DNA of 64,000 nucleotides from Bacteriovoracaceae bacterium (GTDB lineage Bacteria; Bdellovibrionota; UBA1018): assembly GCA_947447665.1 (NCBI GenBank), contig CANFJX010000001.1, positions 399,911 through 463,910 of the forward strand, in the 5' to 3' direction. The notes beneath the pieces were generated by a model. It was not told where the DNA came from. It searched no databases and saw nothing but the letters and a program-made list of their open reading frames with translations. Positions 53,416-64,000 of this stretch are shown one piece after another; position 1 is the stretch's first letter, and each line of letters opens with the position of its first letter. The position numbers and the translations under genes were made by a program.

Positions 53416-53490
53416 TGGTGGGCACTGCAGGGATTGAACCTGCGACCTTGGCCGTGTAAAGACCCTGCTCTACCGCTGAGCTAAGCGCCC
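53416..53490 (-). tRNA. tRNA-Val (anticodon UAC)
   Basis: A 75-base cloverleaf with encoded CCA. Acceptor GGGCGCT pairs with AGTGCCC (one G-U); the D arm is GCTC AGCGGTA GAGC; the anticodon loop TTTACAC gives UAC (Val); and the T arm is GCAGG TTCAATC CCTGC. The first anticodon-stem pair (27-43) is a G-A mismatch. It is 25 bp after the rpoC stop and before the terminator, so it may be read through from rpoC. Confidence 0.95.
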
Positions 53491-53515
53491 ATTTTTTAAG
53501 TCGAGTCGCGAGCTA

Positions 53516-56500
53516 CTACCTTACAGCAGTAGGTGCCACAGCAGCCTCAACTGCCGCTTCTTCGCGATCTTCTACTTCATCCTCAATTCGTGCTTGAAGA
53601 TTCTTATACTTCAACAAACCAGTTCCAGCAGGAACCAATCGACCCATGATGACATTTTCCTTCAAGCCGCGGAGAAAGTCGACTCTTCCGGCGATGCTGG
53701 CTTCCGTGAGAACCTTAGTGGTCTCCTGGAAGGAAGCAGCGGAAATGAAGCTCTCGGTGCTCAAAGAGGCTTTGGTAATCCCCAACAACAGCGGCTCTGC
53801 TGTTCCTGGAGCGCCACCGGTCTGCATGACCCTGTGGTTCTCAGCCTCAAAAGTCAGCTTGTCCGTCTGCTCACCCGGCAAGAATCCCGTGTCTCCCACG
53901 TCTTTAATTCTCACCTTGCGAAGCATCTGGCGAACGACCGTCTCGATGTGCTTATCGTTAATCTTAACGCCTTGCAACCGATAAACTTCCTGAACTTCAT
54001 CGACCAAATACTTAGCCAATGCCTTTTCACCCAGAACTCGTAGAATATCATGCGGGTTAATCGGACCATCCATCAAGGGCTCGCCGGCTTTCACGTAGTC
54101 GCCTTCATTGACAGCCAAATGTCGACCCTTACCGATGAGGTATTCCTTAGCTTCACCCATCTCTGGAGTCACGACGACTTTACGCTTGCCCTTGGTGTCT
54201 TTACCAAAGGAAACGGTCCCATCGATTTCGCTAATGACTGCAGCATCCTTCGGCTTTCTAGCTTCAAAGAGTTCAGCAACTCGGGGTAGACCCCCGGTAA
54301 TGTCCTTCGTCTTCGTCGTTTCGCGATGGATCTTAGCAATGGTATCCCCAGCTTTGATCTCATGTCCGTCGTTGATGACCAAGTTGGCGCCAACGGGAAT
54401 CATGTACCGAGCCAAGCGATTCGAGGACTCAATTCGAACCTGATTACCCTGAGCATCCAAAATCAAGACCTTAGGTCGCTTGTCCGAAGCCTTCGACTCC
54501 ACGATGACCTTATGGGATAACCCAGTCACGCTGTCGAACTGCTCTTGCATGGTTAAGCCTTCTTCGATGTCTTCGAACTTAACCACACCGGAAGCTTCAG
54601 TGATGATTGGGGTCGAGTAAGGATCCCACTCAGCCATGAGCTTACCCTTTTCCACTCCGTCGCCATCCTTCACCAAGACTTTGGCTCCGTAAACAATCGG
54701 ATACTTCTCGCGCTCGCGACCGTTTGCATCGAGAACGGCGATTTCACCGTTACGGTTCATAACGGTCAGGTGGCCTTCCTTATTAGTCACGGTCATGACG
54801 TTATTAAACTTAACCTTACCCTTGGTCTTTGCCTCGAGAGTCGACTGTTCGGCTCGTCGAGATGCTGTACCACCGATATGGAATGTACGCATGGTCAACT
54901 GAGTACCTGGCTCACCGATAGACTGAGCAGCAATAACGCCTACAGCTTCACCGATATTCACCATCCGACCGCGAGACAGATCACGCCCGTAACAGGCGCT
55001 GCAAATGCCCTTCTTAGACTGACACGTCAGCACGGAGCGAATACGCACTCGGTCAATCCCTGCCTCGTCAATCTTCTTCATCAAGTCTTCGGTGATTTCA
55101 CCGTTAGCAGGAACCAAAGTATCATTGCTCACTGGATCAATTACGTCATCGAGAACCACGCGACCGAGAATTCGGTCACCCATCTTCTCGATCACTTCGC
55201 CACCCTCGATCAAAGCGGTAACAAAGAGTCCATCTAATGTCGCACAATCAACTTCGGTCACGATCACGTCTTGTGAGACGTCAACCAACCGGCGGGTCAA
55301 ATATCCCGAGTTAGCCGTCTTCAATGCCGTATCTGCGAGACCCTTTCGGGCACCGTGAGTGGACACGAAATACTGCAACACGGACAAGCCTTCGCGGAAG
55401 TTAGCCACGATCGGGGTCTCAATAATCTCGCCGGATGGCTTAGCCATCAAACCTCGCATACCTGCGAGCTGACGAATCTGAGCGTTACTACCTCGGGCAC
55501 CAGAATCAGCCATCATAAAGATGGAATTGAAGGCTGGCCCCGTGATCTCAGTCTCCTTACCCTGCCATCCGGTAGGAGCGGCGAAGGTCTGGACCGATAA
55601 CTTCTTCATCATGGCGCTTGCAATCTGTTCTGAGGTCTGAGCCCAAATATCGATCACCTTATTGTAGCGCTCGCCGTCGGTGATTAACCCCTCAATGTAC
55701 TGGTTCTCAATTTCTTGAACTTGCTGGTAAGCCTTCTCAAGAAACTCCTTTTTCTGTGGCGGCATGAGCATGTCATGAACCGAAATAGAAATCCCGGCAC
55801 GCATAGCCTGACGGAACCCAGTCTGCATCAAGTGATCTGCTAACAAGACCGTCTTCTTGTTACCGGTGAGCCGGTAACAGAGATCGATCAACTCAGCCAA
55901 ATCCTTCTTGCCCAAAACCTTATTATAAGCCGAGAACGGAATTTCTTCAGGTATCACCTCTGAAAGAATCGATCTTCCAACGGTGGTATCTTCAATTTTA
56001 CCGTGAATGCGGCATTTCACCTTAGTCTGCAAACCAACGATGCCAGCATCAAATGCGTAATGCACTTCGGTCGGGCTGGAGAAAGTCTTTCCTTCGCCCT
56101 TTCCGAATGGACGGTCTCGAGTCATGTAATAAAGACCCAAGACGATATCCTGCGAAGGCACGATAATAGGCTTACCGTGAGCGGGCGAAAGAATGTTATT
56201 GGTCGACATCATCAGCACGCGGGCTTCGATCTGAGCTTCAATCGATAGCGGCACGTGAACAGCCATTTGGTCACCATCGAAGTCGGCGTTAAACGCTGCG
56301 CAGACGAGCGGGTGAAGCTGAATAGCCTTTCCTTCGATCAGGACAGGTTCGAAAGCCTGAATACCCAAACGATGGAGAGTCGGAGCGCGATTCAAAAGCA
56401 CAGGATGCTCTCTCACCACTTCTTCAAGAATGTCCCAAACTTCCTGTCTCTGCTTCTCAACCATCTTCTTCGCAGATTTGATGGTGGTCACATAACCGTA

Positions 56501-57661
56501 CTCAGAAAGCTTGTTGTAAATAAAAGGTTTGAAAAGCTCGAGGGCCATGACCTTAGGGAGACCGCACTGATGCAATCTCAACTCAGGACCCACAACAATT
56601 ACAGAACGACCGGAGTAATCGACTCGCTTACCAAGCAAATTCTGTCTGAATCGTCCTTGCTTGCCCTTGAGCATATCGGACAAAGACCTTAATGGTCTCT
56701 TGTTTGGACCCGTAAAGGTCTTGCCACGTCGACCGTTGTCGAAAAGAGCATCTACCGATTCTTGAAGCATTCGCTTCTCGTTTCGAATGATGATCTCGGG
56801 AGCGTTGAGCTCCATCAGGCGCCTCAAACGATTATTTCGATTGATTACCCGACGGTAAAGATCGTTAAGATCTGAGGTAGCGAATCTTCCGCCATCTAAA
56901 GGCACCAAGGGACGCAACTCAGGTGGAATCACAGGAATTACTTCCAACATCATCCATTCGGGACGATTGGTACCACTCAACTTAAACGCCTCGACCACCT
57001 TAAGTCGCTTCGAAAGCTTGGTCCTCTGAGCCTCGGAAGAAGTCTGCTTTAATTCTCTCCTGAGCTGACGAGAGAGAACTTCCACGTCTACCTTTTTAAG
57101 GATGTCTCGGATCGCCTCACCACCCATACCAGCGGTAAAACTGAAACCCTCTTTGATGAGCTGGGCGTGTTTTTCTTCAGAGATCACAGAATTTTCTTCT
57201 ACGCCGCTGTTGCCTGGATCTAAAACCAGATGGGCTTCGCAGTAGAGAACCTTCTCGAGCTCCTTCAGGGTAATATCCAATAGCGCCCCGATTCGGGACG
57301 GTAGTGAACGCAAGAACCAAATATGAGCGACCGGAGTAGCCAATTCAATGTGCCCGAGTCTCTCGCGACGGACCTTCGATTGAATCACCTCGACGCCGCA
57401 CTTTTCACAAACCACACCGCGGTGTTTCATCCGCTTGTATTTGCCGCAATTACATTCGTAATCCTTCACAGGACCGAAAATTTTTGCGCAGAACAGTCCG
57501 TCTCTCTCGGGCTTAAAGGTCCGATAATTGATCGTTTCTGGCTTCTTCACCTCACCGAAGGACCACTCACGGATCTTTTCAGGCGAAGCTAAAGAAATAC
57601 GAATTCCAGTAAAACTCAGCGGATCTTTGGGTTTATCAAAAAAGTTAAGAAGATCTTTCAT
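53516..57661 (-). CDS. rpoC: RNA polymerase subunit beta'
   Basis: A 1381-residue catalytic subunit. Seen: zinc-binding [20 protein letters not shown] near the N-terminus, the Mg-binding [25 protein letters not shown], the bridge-helix region [17 protein letters not shown], and the second zinc site [15 protein letters not shown]. The length is normal. It follows rpoB by 16 bp. The C-terminal stretch ([19 protein letters not shown]) is an acidic-alanine tail of low complexity. Confidence 0.99.
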   Translation of the reverse strand: MKDLLNFFDKPKDPLSFTGIRISLASPEKIREWSFGEVKKPETINYRTFKPERDGLFCAKIFGPVKDYECNCGKYKRMKHRGVVCEKCGVEVIQSKVRRERLGHIELATPVAHIWFLRSLPSRIGALLDITLKELEKVLYCEAHLVLDPGNSGVEENSVISEEKHAQLIKEGFSFTAGMGGEAIRDILKKVDVEVLSRQLRRELKQTSSEAQRTKLSKRLKVVEAFKLSGTNRPEWMMLEVIPVIPPELRPLVPLDGGRFATSDLNDLYRRVINRNNRLRRLMELNAPEIIIRNEKRMLQESVDALFDNGRRGKTFTGPNKRPLRSLSDMLKGKQGRFRQNLLGKRVDYSGRSVIVVGPELRLHQCGLPKVMALELFKPFIYNKLSEYGYVTTIKSAKKMVEKQRQEVWDILEEVVREHPVLLNRAPTLHRLGIQAFEPVLIEGKAIQLHPLVCAAFNADFDGDQMAVHVPLSIEAQIEARVLMMSTNNILSPAHGKPIIVPSQDIVLGLYYMTRDRPFGKGEGKTFSSPTEVHYAFDAGIVGLQTKVKCRIHGKIEDTTVGRSILSEVIPEEIPFSAYNKVLGKKDLAELIDLCYRLTGNKKTVLLADHLMQTGFRQAMRAGISISVHDMLMPPQKKEFLEKAYQQVQEIENQYIEGLITDGERYNKVIDIWAQTSEQIASAMMKKLSVQTFAAPTGWQGKETEITGPAFNSIFMMADSGARGSNAQIRQLAGMRGLMAKPSGEIIETPIVANFREGLSVLQYFVSTHGARKGLADTALKTANSGYLTRRLVDVSQDVIVTEVDCATLDGLFVTALIEGGEVIEKMGDRILGRVVLDDVIDPVSNDTLVPANGEITEDLMKKIDEAGIDRVRIRSVLTCQSKKGICSACYGRDLSRGRMVNIGEAVGVIAAQSIGEPGTQLTMRTFHIGGTASRRAEQSTLEAKTKGKVKFNNVMTVTNKEGHLTVMNRNGEIAVLDANGREREKYPIVYGAKVLVKDGDGVEKGKLMAEWDPYSTPIITEASGVVKFEDIEEGLTMQEQFDSVTGLSHKVIVESKASDKRPKVLILDAQGNQVRIESSNRLARYMIPVGANLVINDGHEIKAGDTIAKIHRETTKTKDITGGLPRVAELFEARKPKDAAVISEIDGTVSFGKDTKGKRKVVVTPEMGEAKEYLIGKGRHLAVNEGDYVKAGEPLMDGPINPHDILRVLGEKALAKYLVDEVQEVYRLQGVKINDKHIETVVRQMLRKVRIKDVGDTGFLPGEQTDKLTFEAENHRVMQTGGAPGTAEPLLLGITKASLSTESFISAASFQETTKVLTEASIAGRVDFLRGLKENVIMGRLVPAGTGLLKYKNLQARIEDEVEDREEAAVEAAVAPTAVR

Positions 57662-57677
57662 TTTAGCTCCTGACTAA

Positions 57678-60600
57678 TTAAATCAATTCGGCTTTAAGCT
57701 CTTTTTCGTCTTCTTCAATCAGTTCGACGTTGAGCGCCAAGCTTTGGAGTTCCTTCACCAAAACGTTGAAGGATTCAGGTAGACCAGGTTCAAGCAATTG
57801 CTCGCCCTTGACGATCGCTTCGTACATGCGATTACGTCCAGTCACGTCATCTGACTTCACCGTGAGGAATTCTTGAAGACCGTAAGCGGCACCATAAGCT
57901 TCAAGCGCCCAGACTTCCATTTCTCCAAGTCTTTGGCCCCCGAATTGAGCCTTACCGCCGAGTGGCTGTTGAGTCACTAAGCTATAGGGTCCGATACTTC
58001 GTGCGTGGATCTTTTCCTCAACCAAGTGATGCAACTTCAGCATGTACATAATGCCAACCGTCACGTCCTCAGCAAAAGGCTCTCCAGAAACACCATCATA
58101 AAGGGTCGTCTGGCCGCGCGCAGGCAACTCAGCAACATTCAGCATGCCCTCGATATCCTTCTCGCTCGCACCGTCAAACACAGGTGAGGCAACGTGGATA
58201 CCGCGTCGCAGATGAATCGCCATCTTCTTCAACTCGTCCTCAGAAGCTTGATCGACATATCGATCCACTTCAGCGTGACTGTAAGTTTGCTTAAGAAGCT
58301 TTTTCAGCCCGTTAGCATTGAAATTCTCAAGATAGGCATTCACCTTCTCGCCAATCCCATGAGCAGCCCAACCTAAGGTAACCTCAAGAAGCTGCCCGAT
58401 ATTCATACGAGATGGAACGCCCAAAGGATTCAACACCATGTCCACAGGACTTCCATTAGCCATGAACGGCATATCTTCCATCGGAAGGATACGGCTGATC
58501 ACCCCTTTGTTCCCATGTCGGCCGGCCATCTTATCGCCCACCTGGAGACGTCTCTTGATGGCGATCTGAACCTTAACCATCTTGATAACGCCTGGAGCAA
58601 GCTCGTCGCCACGCTTCAACTTGTCTGTCTTTTCTTTGAAGACGTAACGAACAGCTTCGATTTTTTCCTTAGCTGTCTTCATCACGGCAGTCACTTCTTG
58701 CTCTAACTCATCCTTAACAGGAATAAATCCGAGCAAATCGAAGGGAATGCTGGTCAAGGTGCTAGCTTCAAGCTTTTGACCCTTCTTCAGAAGCTCTTCC
58801 GAGCCGTCTTCAGACAACAATTTACCGGTAGTCACTGCCCCTGCGAGCGAATGAGCAATCTTATTCAGTGCAGACTGGCGTATGGCGTCGGTCTCGATCT
58901 TTTCATCACGACGAATTCTACCAATTTGCTCTTCGAGAATGGACTTGGTGCGCTCATCAGGCTCGGTCCCTTCGCGCGCAAAGACTTGGGTATTGATGAC
59001 GATCCCTTGGACTCCCGAAGGAACCCGAAGCGATGTGTCTCGAACATCCCCTGCCTTTTCACCGAAGATAGCACGAAGCAATTTCTCTTCAGGAGAGAGC
59101 TGAGTTTCACCCTTAGGCGTAACTTTCCCAACCAGGATATCGCCCGGCTTAACTTCTGCTCCGATTCGAATAATACCGCTCTGATCCAGGTCCTTGAGTG
59201 CTTCTTCGCCCACATTTGGAATGTCGCGAGTAATTTCCTCTTTACCTAATTTAGTATCACGAGCCACGCACTCAAATTCCTCGATGTGAATCGAGGTGAA
59301 AGTGTCCTCTTTAATGAGGCGCTCGGAAATCAGGATCGAATCTTCGAAATTGTAACCGCTCCAAGGCATAAACGCGATCAACACGTTCTGACCCAATGCC
59401 AACTCTCCGGCATCGGTCGCAGGACCGTCAGCAAGGACGTCGCCTGCCTTAACGTGATCGCCCATATTGACCACAGGTCTCTGGGTGACGCAGGTGTTTT
59501 GGTTAGATCGCTGATACTTCGTCAAGTTATAAATATCAACGTCTGAGCCCACTTCGTCAGCATCAGAGTGGTCGCGACGGACCACAATCTTGGTCCCGTC
59601 GACCATGATCACTTCACCGCCGAACTTATTCACGATGATTTGGCCTGAGTCACGGGCAACGATTCGCTCAATCCCAGTGCCTACCAGCGGAGCGTGAGTC
59701 CGAATCAACGGAACAGCCTGCCGTTGCATGTTCGAGCCCATCAATGCTCGGTTAGCATCGTCATGCTCGAGGAAAGGAATCAACGAAGCAGCGATCGACA
59801 CCAATTGGTTAGGTGACACGTCCATCAACTCTACGTCATCAGGATTAACTAATGCGAAGTCGCCCTTACGACGAGCTGAAATCAACTCACCGGAGAGAGC
59901 CCCAACCTTCAAGGCTTCTGGAGCGACTTGGGCAATAATCTTATTCTCTTCTTCAGTAGCTGTGAAGAAGCGAATCTCATCCGAAACATCCTTGGCCTGA
60001 ATGACACGATACGGCGTCTCAATGAAGCCAAACTCGTTAACGCGGGCATACGTCGACAAACTGGCGATCAAACCAATGTTTGGACCTTCAGGAGTCTCGA
60101 TCGGACAAATTCGACCGTAATGGGTGTTATGAACGTCGCGAACCTCAAAGCCGGCCCTCTCGCGAGTCAAGCCGCCGGGCCCGAGGGCCGAGAGACGTCT
60201 CTTATGGGTGACTTCGGATAATGGATTCGTTTGATCCATAAACTGGGAAAGCTGGCTGGAACCAAAGAATTCCTTGACCACAGCCGAAACCGGCTTCTGG
60301 TTAATCAAGTCATGAGGCATGAGCGTTTCAATTTCTTGAATGCTCATTCGCTCCTTGATTGCCCTTTCCATACGAACTAAACCGATTCTGTACTGATTCT
60401 CGATTAACTCACCCACCGCTCGAACTCGGCGATTACCTAGGTGATCGATATCATCAATCGTTCCGCGGCCGTTATTCAACTCACACAAGTAAAGGAGAGT
60501 GGAAAGAATGTCCTGCTTAGTAAGAACCGTAGTCTCAGAGGGAATAGCATTTTCTGGAAACTTATAATTCAACTTCAATCGTCCCACTCGGGACAGGTCG

Positions 60601-61811
60601 TAACGATCTGGGTTGAAGAAGAGATTCTCGGAGAGTAACTTGGCAGCCTCAACGGTCGGAGGATCTCCGGGCCTCATTCTCTTATAAATTTCGATGAGAG
60701 CTTCCTCTGGGCTGGAAACCTTATCCAAAGTTAAGGTCTCACGAATAAACGCGCCGTAGCTCAGATTATCGGTGAAGATCACCTTAACTTGATTGATCCC
60801 ACGTCCCCGAAGTTCCTGAATTTTCTCTTCGCTCAGCTCTTGGTTAGTCTCTAATAAAACTTCACCGGTGCGCTCGTCGACAGTATCTTCGGAGGCAACT
60901 CGACCGATAACGACTTCGAGAGGAACCTCAAGTCGGGTAATCCCGACCTCTTGAATTCTCTTAATGACTGCTTTGGTAAATTTGCGGTTTTTCTTAACGA
61001 TAATATCGCCAGACTTAGGATCGAGGATATCGTCCTCGGCTCGCTGACCGCCCAAAATATCTAGATCTACTTGTTTGTAGAATTTTCCATCTTCGTCGAA
61101 GACCAAGGTTTCAACGCGATAGAAGTAGTTCAGAATCTCCTGGTTAGACATCCCTAACGCACGAAGAATAATGGTAGCTGGAAGCTTCCTCTTTCGATCG
61201 ATTCTGGCGTAGAGAACGTCCTTATGATCGAACTCGAAATCGAGCCAAGATCCCCGATGAGGGATAATCCGGGCAGAGTACAAAATTTTGCCACTGGAGT
61301 GGCTCTTACCCTGGTCGTGGTCAAAAATAACGCCAGGAGAGCGGTGTAACTGACTAACAATAACTCGCTCTGTACCATTAATAATAAACGAGCCAGCCTC
61401 AGTCATCAGGGGAATTTCACCCATGTAGACTTCTTGCTCTTTAATGTCTCGAATATTTCTGGTTCCGGTCTCTTCTTCGACCTCGTACACCACAAGGCGC
61501 ACGGTGATCTTTAAAGGTGCGGCGAATGTCATTCCTCGCTGACGGCACTCGGCAACGTCGTATTTAGGCTTCTCGAGAACGTAGCTCTCGAACTCCAATG
61601 AAGCGGTTCGATTAAAATCTTCGATTGGAAATACAGACTTGAAGACTGCCTGCAGACCCATGGTCTCCCTTTTGCTTGGGAGGCAATCGGCTTGCAAAAA
61701 CTTCTCATACGACTTTCGCTGAAGCTCTATGAGATTCGGAATCTCCACCGGAGATGCTATTTTAGAGAAATCCTTACGAACTCGGCGATTTTCCGAAAAA
61801 AGAGAACTCAT
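57678..61811 (-). CDS. rpoB: RNA polymerase subunit beta
   Basis: A 1377-residue subunit. The start ATG 61811 is chosen since AGGAGCG lies 6 bp upstream and [17 protein letters not shown] fits the family; an ATG at 61880 adds 23 residues and is unlikely. Seen: [17 protein letters not shown], the rifampicin-region [26 protein letters not shown](ALGPGG), and the C-terminal [20 protein letters not shown]. The resistance-region residues look wild type (SQFMDQ, HKRR). Confidence 0.98.
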   Translation of the reverse strand: MSSLFSENRRVRKDFSKIASPVEIPNLIELQRKSYEKFLQADCLPSKRETMGLQAVFKSVFPIEDFNRTASLEFESYVLEKPKYDVAECRQRGMTFAAPLKITVRLVVYEVEEETGTRNIRDIKEQEVYMGEIPLMTEAGSFIINGTERVIVSQLHRSPGVIFDHDQGKSHSSGKILYSARIIPHRGSWLDFEFDHKDVLYARIDRKRKLPATIILRALGMSNQEILNYFYRVETLVFDEDGKFYKQVDLDILGGQRAEDDILDPKSGDIIVKKNRKFTKAVIKRIQEVGITRLEVPLEVVIGRVASEDTVDERTGEVLLETNQELSEEKIQELRGRGINQVKVIFTDNLSYGAFIRETLTLDKVSSPEEALIEIYKRMRPGDPPTVEAAKLLSENLFFNPDRYDLSRVGRLKLNYKFPENAIPSETTVLTKQDILSTLLYLCELNNGRGTIDDIDHLGNRRVRAVGELIENQYRIGLVRMERAIKERMSIQEIETLMPHDLINQKPVSAVVKEFFGSSQLSQFMDQTNPLSEVTHKRRLSALGPGGLTRERAGFEVRDVHNTHYGRICPIETPEGPNIGLIASLSTYARVNEFGFIETPYRVIQAKDVSDEIRFFTATEEENKIIAQVAPEALKVGALSGELISARRKGDFALVNPDDVELMDVSPNQLVSIAASLIPFLEHDDANRALMGSNMQRQAVPLIRTHAPLVGTGIERIVARDSGQIIVNKFGGEVIMVDGTKIVVRRDHSDADEVGSDVDIYNLTKYQRSNQNTCVTQRPVVNMGDHVKAGDVLADGPATDAGELALGQNVLIAFMPWSGYNFEDSILISERLIKEDTFTSIHIEEFECVARDTKLGKEEITRDIPNVGEEALKDLDQSGIIRIGAEVKPGDILVGKVTPKGETQLSPEEKLLRAIFGEKAGDVRDTSLRVPSGVQGIVINTQVFAREGTEPDERTKSILEEQIGRIRRDEKIETDAIRQSALNKIAHSLAGAVTTGKLLSEDGSEELLKKGQKLEASTLTSIPFDLLGFIPVKDELEQEVTAVMKTAKEKIEAVRYVFKEKTDKLKRGDELAPGVIKMVKVQIAIKRRLQVGDKMAGRHGNKGVISRILPMEDMPFMANGSPVDMVLNPLGVPSRMNIGQLLEVTLGWAAHGIGEKVNAYLENFNANGLKKLLKQTYSHAEVDRYVDQASEDELKKMAIHLRRGIHVASPVFDGASEKDIEGMLNVAELPARGQTTLYDGVSGEPFAEDVTVGIMYMLKLHHLVEEKIHARSIGPYSLVTQQPLGGKAQFGGQRLGEMEVWALEAYGAAYGLQEFLTVKSDDVTGRNRMYEAIVKGEQLLEPGLPESFNVLVKELQSLALNVELIEEDEKELKAELI

Positions 61812-61845
61812 GAACGCTCCTACAAAGAATAGACATTTCGTTAAC

Positions 61846-61886
61846 GGACCCAAGCCTACCTGAATTTTGTCAGAAGGCAAGGGTCC
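61846..61886 (-). promoter_or_regulatory. Inverted repeat in the rplL-rpoB gap
   Basis: The arms GGACCC (61846) and GGGTCC (61886) bracket a 41-bp imperfect stem with inner pairs AGGC/GCCT and TCTGA/TCAG, and the loop CAAAAT. In E. coli this gap holds an attenuator and an RNase III site that set the ratio of ribosomal protein to polymerase. A similar function is plausible; no U-run follows. Confidence 0.5.
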
Positions 61887-61933
61887 GGTACGATTTTTGA
61901 ACCAGAGGTACTAGCAAAGACTGCGAATCGGGA

Positions 61934-62317
61934 CTACTTGATCTCGACTTTTGCGCCTTCAGCCTCAAGCTTCTTCTTGATGTCTTCAGCTTCTTGCTTG
62001 TTCACGCCTTCCTTCAAAGACTTAGGAGCGCCTTCGACGAGGTCTTTAGCTTCTTTCAAGCCCAAACCTGTGATCGCGCGAACTTCCTTGATGACGTTAA
62101 TCTTTTTCTCGCCGGCTGCAGCAAGAATTACGGAGAACTCGGTCTTAGCTTCGACAGCAGCACCGGCACCAGCGCCTGGCATCACAGCCATTGCCATCGG
62201 AGCAGCAGCGGATACACCAAACTTGGTTTCGAGATCTTTCACCAAATGGGAAAGCTCGAGAACGGACATATTTTCAATGAAAGAAACAACTTGTTCTTTT
62301 GTTACGGCAGTTGACAT
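61934..62317 (-). CDS. rplL: Ribosomal protein bL12 (L7/L12)
   Basis: A 127-residue acidic stalk protein with an N-terminal dimer domain ([20 protein letters not shown]), an Ala/Gly-rich hinge ([18 protein letters not shown]) and the C-terminal factor-binding domain ([26 protein letters not shown]). It recruits translation factors. It follows rplJ by 133 bp and precedes rpoB by 122 bp. Confidence 0.98.
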   Translation of the reverse strand: MSTAVTKEQVVSFIENMSVLELSHLVKDLETKFGVSAAAPMAMAVMPGAGAGAAVEAKTEFSVILAAAGEKKINVIKEVRAITGLGLKEAKDLVEGAPKSLKEGVNKQEAEDIKKKLEAEGAKVEIK

Positions 62318-62450
62318 GTTTTACCTCTTTTACTTCGCGCCCTAAGCCATCTTAGCTGCAGGCTTCGGTCCCTCTAGTTCTTATATAAGGACCCGTTTGC
62401 TAGCAGTCTCCTTGACCGCCAGTTGAAATCACGACTCTACAGTCCCCGCA

Positions 62451-62990
62451 TCAGGACTGAGACTCAGTTTTCTTTTTTTCAATCGCTGCCAAAGCTGTGA
62501 CCAGCCCACGAGGCACAGCTGCGAGCACACTGACAAAGTTCCTGGCTGGCGCATTCATCGTACTCAATAACTGCGCTAACAGGACCTCTCTGCTAGGAAG
62601 CTTTGCAAGCGTTTCAACTCCAGACGCGTCGATTCGCTTTTGACCCATGAGGCTATCTTTTAACTTCAGCGCCTCATTATCCTGAGCAAACTTATGAATG
62701 ATTTTAGCAGCTCCAGCAGGATCGCCAAATGCAAAGGCAACGAGGGTAGGACCTACCACTTCGTCCATCAGTGCCTTAGCCTGATCGCCCATGGCACCAT
62801 CTTTAGTAACCAGGCGAGCCACATTATTTTTCAAAACTTTAACTTCAACGTTGCTTCCACGAAGCAACCGTCTCAGGTCATCTGCACGACTTGACGACAA
62901 TCCCTTATAATCTGCAAAGATAGCCACTTGGGCTCTTGAAAACTTATCTTTTAACTCACTTGCGAGTTGAGTCTTCTCTGAACGATTCAT
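62451..62990 (-). CDS. rplJ: Ribosomal protein uL10
   Basis: A 179-residue stalk base protein that binds L12 dimers through its C-terminal helix. Seen: ELKDKFSRAQVAIFADYKGLSSS and RGSNVEVKVLKNNVARLV. In most bacteria L10-L12 represses its own mRNA by binding a leader; only 49 bp separate it from rplA here, so such a leader would have to be compact or lie inside rplA. Confidence 0.97.
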   Translation of the reverse strand: MNRSEKTQLASELKDKFSRAQVAIFADYKGLSSSRADDLRRLLRGSNVEVKVLKNNVARLVTKDGAMGDQAKALMDEVVGPTLVAFAFGDPAGAAKIIHKFAQDNEALKLKDSLMGQKRIDASGVETLAKLPSREVLLAQLLSTMNAPARNFVSVLAAVPRGLVTALAAIEKKKTESQS

Positions 62991-63039
62991 ATTATAGACC
63001 TCTTTATATCGATCAATATCCTGATTAACTTACGGAACA

Positions 63040-63786
63040 TCAAGCCAAGCCAGCAGAGGCTAGCGCATCCATCGGATCAACGGTAATCCCCGGACTCATT
63101 GTGGTCGACAACGTAATGTTCTTTAAGTAGGTGCCCTTGCTAGTAGGCGGCTTAGCCTTAACGATGACACTAGCCAAAGTGTTGAAGTTGTCCCTGAGCT
63201 TCTCAGCTCCAAAGGACTTCTTACCGATAGCGACATGAATAATTCCTGTCTTCTCAGTTCTGTATTCAACCTTACCGAGTTTCTGCTCCTTGACGGCCTT
63301 AGCCACGTCGAAAGTAACAGTCCCAAGCTTTGGATTTGGCATCAATCCCTTAGGCCCTAAGAGCTTGCCAATCTTTGAAACAGCGACCATCATGTCAGGT
63401 GTGGCTACCATCTTATCAAACTCAAACCAGCCGCCAGCGATTTTCTCGATCAAATCTTCTGCACCAACCATGTCGGCGCCTGCAGCGGTAGCTTCTTTGG
63501 CCTTTTCGCCTTTAGCTAGCACAGCAACTCGAACCGTTTTCCCGATTCCGTGAGGAAGAACCACTGCACCTCTAACCATCTGGTCGGCGTGCTTTGGGTC
63601 AACTCCCAAGTTAAAGGAAACGTCGACAGCCTCGTCAAACTTTGCAAAAGAAATCTCAGGAATCAGCCCGAAAGCTTCTGCAACAGTGTACTTCTTATTG
63701 GCGTCTACCTTCTCCAAAGCATTCAGGTACTTTTTACCATGTTTGCCGCTGCCTGCTACTTTTACTCTCTTTTCAACTGCACTCAT
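63040..63786 (-). CDS. rplA: Ribosomal protein uL1
   Basis: A 248-residue protein (usual length about 230) that binds 23S rRNA at the L1 stalk and, in many bacteria, its own mRNA. Seen: [31 protein letters not shown] over residues 53-83, [18 protein letters not shown] and [17 protein letters not shown]. It follows rplK by 64 bp, in which GCTCGC/GCGAGC can form a small hairpin. Confidence 0.97.
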   Translation of the reverse strand: MSAVEKRVKVAGSGKHGKKYLNALEKVDANKKYTVAEAFGLIPEISFAKFDEAVDVSFNLGVDPKHADQMVRGAVVLPHGIGKTVRVAVLAKGEKAKEATAAGADMVGAEDLIEKIAGGWFEFDKMVATPDMMVAVSKIGKLLGPKGLMPNPKLGTVTFDVAKAVKEQKLGKVEYRTEKTGIIHVAIGKKSFGAEKLRDNFNTLASVIVKAKPPTSKGTYLKNITLSTTMSPGITVDPMDALASAGLA

Positions 63787-63850
63787 ATCTCTACCTCCGT
63801 GGTTCTAGCGCTCGCCTTAGAGCGAGCTCCCACTGATCTTTAAAAAACTC

Positions 63851-64000
63851 TTAATCTACGACTGTAATACCCGCGCTACGTGCTGTTCCAGAAATCGTTC
63901 TCATTGCAGCTTCAATACTTCCCGCATTCAGGTCAGGCATTTTTAGTTTTGCAATTTCTTCAACTTGCTGTCGGGTCACTTTGCCCACTTTAGTCTTATT
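63851..64000 (-). CDS. rplK: Ribosomal protein uL11, 3' end only (gene runs off the window)
   Basis: The last 49 codons are present: [42 protein letters not shown], then the stop at 63851. This is the C-terminal RNA-binding domain of L11, which binds the GTPase centre of 23S rRNA. The 5' end lies beyond base 64000. Confidence 0.95.
   Translation of the reverse strand, partial: NKTKVGKVTRQQVEEIAKLKMPDLNAGSIEAAMRTISGTARSAGITVVD

Noticed and set aside
53594..61000. Several forward ORFs of 60-157 codons opposite rpoC and rpoB
   Set aside because: All are antisense shadows of conserved genes and show no conserved motifs.
62318..62450. GGGTCC/GGGACC repeat between rplJ and rplL as a regulatory hairpin
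   Set aside because: The stem is only about five base pairs with a large loop, too weak to call.
1..64000. CRISPR arrays, insertion sequences, integrases or prophage genes
   Set aside because: I saw no regularly spaced repeats, transposase motifs, integrase or phage structural genes; gene content and spacing look chromosomal.

Overview
The window looks like a stretch of chromosome from a Gram-negative, diderm bacterium of the Bdellovibrionota / former Deltaproteobacteria kind. Lipid A-Kdo, porin-like and lipoprotein genes show an outer membrane. A small histone-fold protein, a eukaryote-like isoleucyl-tRNA synthetase, a bactofilin, a pseudo-receiver/coiled-coil protein like FrzS or AglZ, and a metal-type KdsA together point to that group. 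This placement is inference from gene content; no 16S gene is present. Genes are densely packed on both strands, no gap exceeds 300 bp, and I see no insertion sequence, prophage, integrase or CRISPR array. Transport, envelope and housekeeping genes dominate.

Layout. 1-13 kb: the end of coaX, a secreted lipoprotein, a Ski2-like helicase, a DAACS symporter, a truncated haemoglobin, then ileS-trmO-cytochrome c in one tight run, and a secreted protein with a transglutaminase-like Cys-His-Asp signature. 13-21 kb: a cardiolipin-synthase-type PLD protein, an SDR oxidoreductase, an APC permease, a SWIM/SNF2 helicase, and a two-gene unit encoding a Spy-like periplasmic protein and a zinc-finger/histone-fold protein. 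21-29 kb (minus strand): a complete isc operon, iscR-iscS-iscU-iscA-hscB-hscA-fdx, continuing almost without gaps into an orphan peptide-binding protein and two MaoC-type hydratases.

29-39 kb (minus strand): acs, and upstream of it a coupled envelope cluster, pseudo-receiver/coiled-coil protein - phosphoesterase - kdsB - pyrG - kdsA - kdsC - psd. PyrG makes CTP, KdsA and KdsC make Kdo, KdsB joins the two as CMP-Kdo, and Psd makes phosphatidylethanolamine. 39-49 kb: membrane protein plus bactofilin, a PhnP-like hydrolase, alanine dehydrogenase, a lone FliL-like protein, an outer-membrane beta-barrel, a class A PBP, a thioesterase, a deoxyhypusine-synthase-like enzyme, a nitroreductase and an ArsC/Spx-like protein. 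49-53 kb: an accessory patch of secreted Cys-rich proteins and a J-domain protein.

53-64 kb (minus strand): the conserved rplK-rplA-rplJ-rplL-rpoB-rpoC block, followed 25 bp later by a tRNA-Val(UAC) gene and a strong intrinsic terminator. The most unusual item is the zinc-finger/histone-fold protein at 20396-20824. Next are the transglutaminase-like secreted protein, the deoxyhypusine-synthase homologue, the pseudo-receiver protein tied to the Kdo operon, and a long near-perfect hairpin between ald and the fliL-like gene.
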